In this document: positions 50,675-52,074 of the stretch, piece after piece | Layout of the letters: each line of letters begins with the position of its first letter | Position numbering within the stretch: the stretch's first letter is position 1 | Translations under genes and position numbers: made by a program | Assembly: GCA_018064665.1 (NCBI GenBank) | Contig: JAGHUV010000011.1 | Location: 1-52,074 of the forward strand | From: Candidatus Crickella caballi | GTDB taxonomy: Bacteria > Bacillota > Clostridia > Peptostreptococcales > Anaerovoracaceae | Reading direction: 5' to 3' | DNA length: 52,074 nucleotides | Notes under the pieces: generated by a model | What the model was told of the DNA's origin: nothing | The model's input: only the letters and a program-made list of their open reading frames with translations | Database searches by the model: none

Positions 50675-52074
50675 TTATTGAGTGACCATTTCCTCAAGTA
50701 CAGTCTTGATTTCCATTTCCTGTCCGGTTCTGCTGATCGTTACAGTAATGGTATCACCAACCTTGTGACTGCGAACCTTCTTAATGAACTCGCTGCTGTT
50801 CTTGAAGTTTTCTCCGTCAATTTTGAGGAGCTTGTCTCCCTGCTGGAATCCGGCCTTCTTGGCGTTGTCGCCGGTTACCTCTGCAATGTATACGCCCTCA
50901 CCATCGAGGTTGTAATACTGTGCATTCTCTGCGGAAACTTCTGAGATGGAAATTCCGATTGAAGGCTTTCCGCTGATTTTTCCGTTCTCAATAAGATCAT
51001 TGATCTCGTCCTTAACTGTATTGATAGGAATCGCAAATCCGAGACCTTCAATTCCTGTTCCGGAGCTCTTGGACTCTACGATGCCGATAAGCTCACCCTT
51101 GCTGTTGAAGAGTCCGCCGCCGGAATTACCCGGGTTGATAGCAGAGTCTGTCTGGAGCAGATCGAGAGTTCTGTTATCTACAGTCAGTCTTCTGTTCAAA
51201 GCGCTGATAATTCCCTGCGTGCAGGTTCCGCCGAGCTGTCCGAGAGGGTTTCCGATCGCAACAGCCAGATCACCTACATCTACGGTGCTGCTGTCGCCGA
51301 TTACGGCTACCTTGAGGTCCTTTGCGTTGATCTTAAGGACTGCGATATCGTTCTCGTTATCTCCGCCTACGATGCTGGCACTGTAGGAGTCGCCATTGTG
51401 CAAAGTTACAGTTACCTTGTTAGCACCTTGGATAACGTGGTAGTTGGTAACGATGTAGCCGTTGGCATTAACGATAACGCCCGAGCCTGCACCTTCTACC
51501 ATCTCCATCTGGCCAAAGATACCCTGCGCAGTTCCTGAGGTAACTATCTCGACTACCGCATCCTCGTTCATATCGTTGATCTCAGCGATAGTAAGCTCGC
51601 TTCCTGTAGCTTTGCTCAAATCTGAATCCGAAAGATTCTTGTCGTGCTTGCCGATTGAAACAGCAGAGCCGGAGCCGAAAGCCAAAGCAATTCCTGCGCC
51701 AAGAGCACTACTGATAATAATTGCAATGGCCAGGCATGCAATCATAAACTTCCTGGTTACATATGAAGCTTCTTTGGCAGGAGCCTTTTTCTCATAGCTG
51801 TTGCGTGTAGTCTTGTTCTTTGCAGAGCCATCGAACTTCGGAGGAGTGCTGGCTTCTGCAGGAGTGTTGTTGGAAGCAACAGCCGTGTCTTCCGCAGCTT
51901 GCGGTTTAACTTCAGATACCGCATGCTCAGCTGTCCGGACAACTTCTGCAGGAATATCTGCATCGACTGTGAAGGCGTTTACAGCGGTCTGCTTAGGGGC
52001 CTGCTTAGGTTCAAGAGAGGCCTTCTTTTCCGGTTCGTAAGAATCGAAAGTAACAATGGTTCTGTCTTCTTTCA
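50675..52074 (-). CDS. HtrA/DegP-type membrane serine protease, start cut by window end
   Basis: A trypsin-like protease with one PDZ domain. The open frame runs to the window edge. The last codon reads xTG KEDRTIVTFDSY.., so the start is probably the codon at 52075-52073, giving 466 residues. With that numbering: a Pro/Ala/Lys-rich cytoplasmic region (1-108), a membrane helix (about 110-133), catalytic H213 (NYHV), D243 (ENDIAVL) and S318 (GNSGGG), and a C-terminal PDZ domain (about 370-460). It degrades or refolds damaged exported proteins at the outer face of the membrane. The ATG at 51745 would leave out the whole cytoplasmic part. Confidence 0.93.
   Translation of the reverse strand, partial: KEDRTIVTFDSYEPEKKASLEPKQAPKQTAVNAFTVDADIPAEVVRTAEHAVSEVKPQAAEDTAVASNNTPAEASTPPKFDGSAKNKTTRNSYEKKAPAKEASYVTRKFMIACLAIAIIISSALGAGIALAFGSGSAVSIGKHDKNLSDSDLSKATGSELTIAEINDMNEDAVVEIVTSGTAQGIFGQMEMVEGAGSGVIVNANGYIVTNYHVIQGANKVTVTLHNGDSYSASIVGGDNENDIAVLKINAKDLKVAVIGDSSTVDVGDLAVAIGNPLGQLGGTCTQGIISALNRRLTVDNRTLDLLQTDSAINPGNSGGGLFNSKGELIGIVESKSSGTGIEGLGFAIPINTVKDEINDLIENGKISGKPSIGISISEVSAENAQYYNLDGEGVYIAEVTGDNAKKAGFQQGDKLLKIDGENFKNSSEFIKKVRSHKVGDTITVTISRTGQEMEIKTVLEEMVTQ

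Noticed and set aside
1-52074. Prophage, CRISPR array, rRNA or tRNA gene
   Set aside because: No phage genes, no regularly spaced repeats of CRISPR type and no tRNA or rRNA sequence were seen on either strand.

Overview
The window reads as a chromosomal segment of an anaerobic, low-to-moderate GC Gram-positive bacterium of the class Clostridia. The evidence is AGGAGG-type ribosome binding sites before almost every gene, many ferredoxin-type Cys clusters, a two-subunit glycine decarboxylase (GcvPA/GcvPB), a zinc-type L31, an IspE-GntR gene pair and an rpmE-prfA-sua5-rpiB-upp block. A family such as Anaerovoracaceae (Clostridia Family XIII) is only a guess. I see no rRNA, tRNA, CRISPR array, prophage or transposase gene.

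Region 1 (1-7.3 kb): a LysR regulator diverges from an 895-residue multi-domain Fe-S/FAD/NAD(P) oxidoreductase. It is followed by proteins linked to nickel handling: HypA, a CooT-like protein translationally coupled to an aldo/keto reductase with a C-terminal ferredoxin domain, and a small His-rich protein. An M19 dipeptidase lies among them on the other strand.

Region 2 (7.3-17.7 kb) is the most unusual part. It holds two paralogous modules of the 2-hydroxyacyl-CoA dehydratase / benzoyl-CoA reductase superfamily. Each encodes a ~400-residue subunit, an unusually long second subunit (544 and 618 residues) and a tiny one-helix membrane protein that seems to be a new family (67 and 59 residues). 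Only the second module carries the ATP-dependent activator (HgdC/BcrAD type), and it is preceded by a CooC/MinD-type ATPase with the CooC CxC motif. No CoA-transferase, 2-hydroxyacid dehydrogenase or acyl-CoA dehydrogenase/Etf is present, unlike classic amino-acid fermentation operons. The substrate is therefore unknown and may not be a normal acyl-CoA. htpG lies between the modules.

Region 3 (17.8-30.2 kb): a BMP-type nucleoside ABC transporter, then a zinc-type alcohol dehydrogenase and an ATC-hydrolase-like protein. A cdd-deoC-udp-deoB operon on the minus strand completes nucleoside uptake and breakdown. Next come a protein resembling a stand-alone piece of acetyl-CoA synthase and a second ferredoxin-tailed aldo/keto reductase.

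Region 4 (30.2-39.4 kb): translation and housekeeping genes (rpmE, prfA, sua5, rpiB, upp, tyrS, prmA), then a C_GCAxxG_C_C protein, a DUF937-like protein, an iron-dependent alcohol dehydrogenase and a small membrane-anchored protein.

Region 5 (39.4-47.5 kb): lipoate ligase, dihydrolipoyl dehydrogenase and gcvT-gcvH-gcvPA-gcvPB, a complete glycine cleavage system with its lipoate attachment enzyme.

Region 6 (47.4-52.1 kb): tadA, an Ig-like membrane protein, ispE, a GntR regulator and an HtrA protease cut by the window edge.

Intergenic structure is rich. A repeat family with a conserved core and complementary but non-conserved arms occurs at 10.7 kb and 22.9-23.2 kb. Two further fold-back elements lie at 39.4-39.7 kb and 42.45-42.71 kb, and there are two short tandem repeats.
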